Shown here in pieces: positions 63,507-64,000 of a stretch of DNA of 64,000 bases; position 1 is the stretch's first letter; each line of letters starts with the position of its first letter. The notes under the pieces are model-generated. The model saw only the letters and a list, made by a program, of their open reading frames with translations, did no database searches and was not told where the DNA came from. The translations under genes and the position numbers were made by a program. Origin of the DNA: CAYXAA01 sp964462985 (GTDB lineage Bacteria > Pseudomonadota > Alphaproteobacteria > Rhizobiales > Stappiaceae); assembly GCA_964462985.1 (NCBI GenBank), contig CAYXAA010000022.1:1-64000 (forward strand). Reading direction: 5' to 3'.

Positions 63507-63911
63507 TCTGTTCCCGGCACATTCAGACGAGCGCCCACGAGCGCTCGCCGGTCGCACAACTCCGTAGACCGGCGCCGCAAGCGGCGTCATCTCGGCCAAC
63601 CGCTGAAGAACCCGCCCTGGGAGCGAGCCAGTCCCTAGAACATGTCGCCGGGATTTCCGGCCTCGTCGTTCAGTCCCAGGGGACGCCAATAGCCTTCGAA
63701 CGGCATCGATAGATGCCCGGCGCAAGGCGAATGTGTTTTTTGAGACGGGCGGAAATGTTCCACACAACTCATGACGGAGATATTAGGTGGATACTTGCCG
63801 CTGCGCGAATTAGAACAGCGACAGACAGATTAATTCTGTGATCGCGCGACGCAAGTAAGCCGGCATGCTGGTAACTCGGCGACGCAGCCACCGGCGGAGC
63901 CTCAAGCGATC
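63507..63911. other. promoter region of the catabolic operon and 3' end of a LysR gene
   Basis: This 405-base region contains the likely promoter for the seven-gene operon (minus strand) and the 3' flank of the truncated LysR gene. Some AT-rich bases occur at 63770-63840, with the short inverted repeat ACAGATTAATTCTGT. No gene was recognised. Confidence 0.45.
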
Positions 63912-64000
63912 TCATCCGAGCGGCGATTGCTGAGCGCGGACCTCACGTCGCCTTTCCGCCAGAAAATCCAGGAACGCTCGCATCGCCGCGGGCACCTGAC
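63912..64000 (-). CDS. C-terminal end of a LysR-family regulator (cut by the window edge)
   Basis: The last 28 codons and the stop read VPAAMRAFLDFLAERRREV and a short tail, the usual end of LysR effector domains (VPxKVRxFLDFLxxR). The rest of the gene lies beyond the window. It may regulate the operon, but the long gap and same strand make this uncertain. Confidence 0.65.
   Translation of the reverse strand, partial: QVPAAMRAFLDFLAERRREVRAQQSPLG

Overview
The window is one continuous piece of high-GC chromosome, roughly two thirds G+C by eye, from an alphaproteobacterium, most likely of the order Hyphomicrobiales (Rhizobiales). The grounds are a GcrA cell-cycle regulator, the hisS-hisZ-hisG order, a plant/alphaproteobacterial-type glutamate-cysteine ligase, a LexA box of the GAAC-N7-GAAC class, a perfect FNR/FixK-type box, DUF1127 and DUF2927 proteins, and many TRAP and tripartite-tricarboxylate transporters. 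No phage, insertion sequence, rRNA, tRNA or CRISPR array was seen. The genus cannot be told from the sequence alone.

Layout. (1) 0-4 kb: hisS, hisZ, hisG (histidine biosynthesis and tRNA charging). (2) 4-14.5 kb: mixed housekeeping genes: a P2-type cation ATPase, tag with a LexA box, an orphan CheZ-like phosphatase, a DUF2927 protein, an L,D-transpeptidase, a membrane-anchored DNA-binding-like protein, a DUF1796 protein, a cytochrome c and a ClC chloride channel. (3) 14.5-20 kb: glcFED glycolate oxidase with a divergent LysR regulator, then a class I cytochrome c. (4) 20.5-34 kb: a glycosyltransferase, two complete TRAP transporters (P-Q-M) head to tail, and a divergent gntR-lutABC lactate oxidation operon. 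(5) 34-44 kb: small enzymes (VOC, NudK-like NUDIX), an EamA exporter, a DUF1127 gene followed by a candidate structured small RNA, gshA, rsmE and xseA. (6) 44-54 kb: acyl-CoA dehydrogenase, a universal stress protein plus an ADP-forming acyl-CoA synthetase/GNAT fusion behind an FNR-type box, an acetolactate-synthase-like enzyme and a fused kinase. (7) 54-56 kb: gcrA and an AT-rich islet with two tandem winged-helix regulators. (8) 56-63.5 kb: a seven-gene catabolic operon on the minus strand (RutE-like reductase, aldehyde dehydrogenase, tctC-tctB-tctA, a double-HTH LysR, a class II aldolase). A LysR gene is cut by the right edge.

The central theme is uptake and oxidation of small 2-hydroxy acids. 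The two TRAP systems have binding proteins that resemble the 2-oxoacid/lactate class. LutABC oxidises lactate and GlcDEF oxidises glycolate. A palindrome pair in the gntR/dctP2 divergent promoter is a candidate operator linking import with oxidation.

The less expected observations are: both TRAP small permeases carry unusual N-terminal extensions (one holds a TM2-like domain and a coiled coil); a GC-rich hairpin sits directly after each of the three solute-binding-protein genes; three hairpins follow the DUF1127 gene; two paralogous winged-helix genes of opposite base composition lie side by side; hisS has a lower-GC mosaic patch; and the second TRAP binding protein may start at an ACG codon. 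All calls come from reading the sequence; no database search was run.
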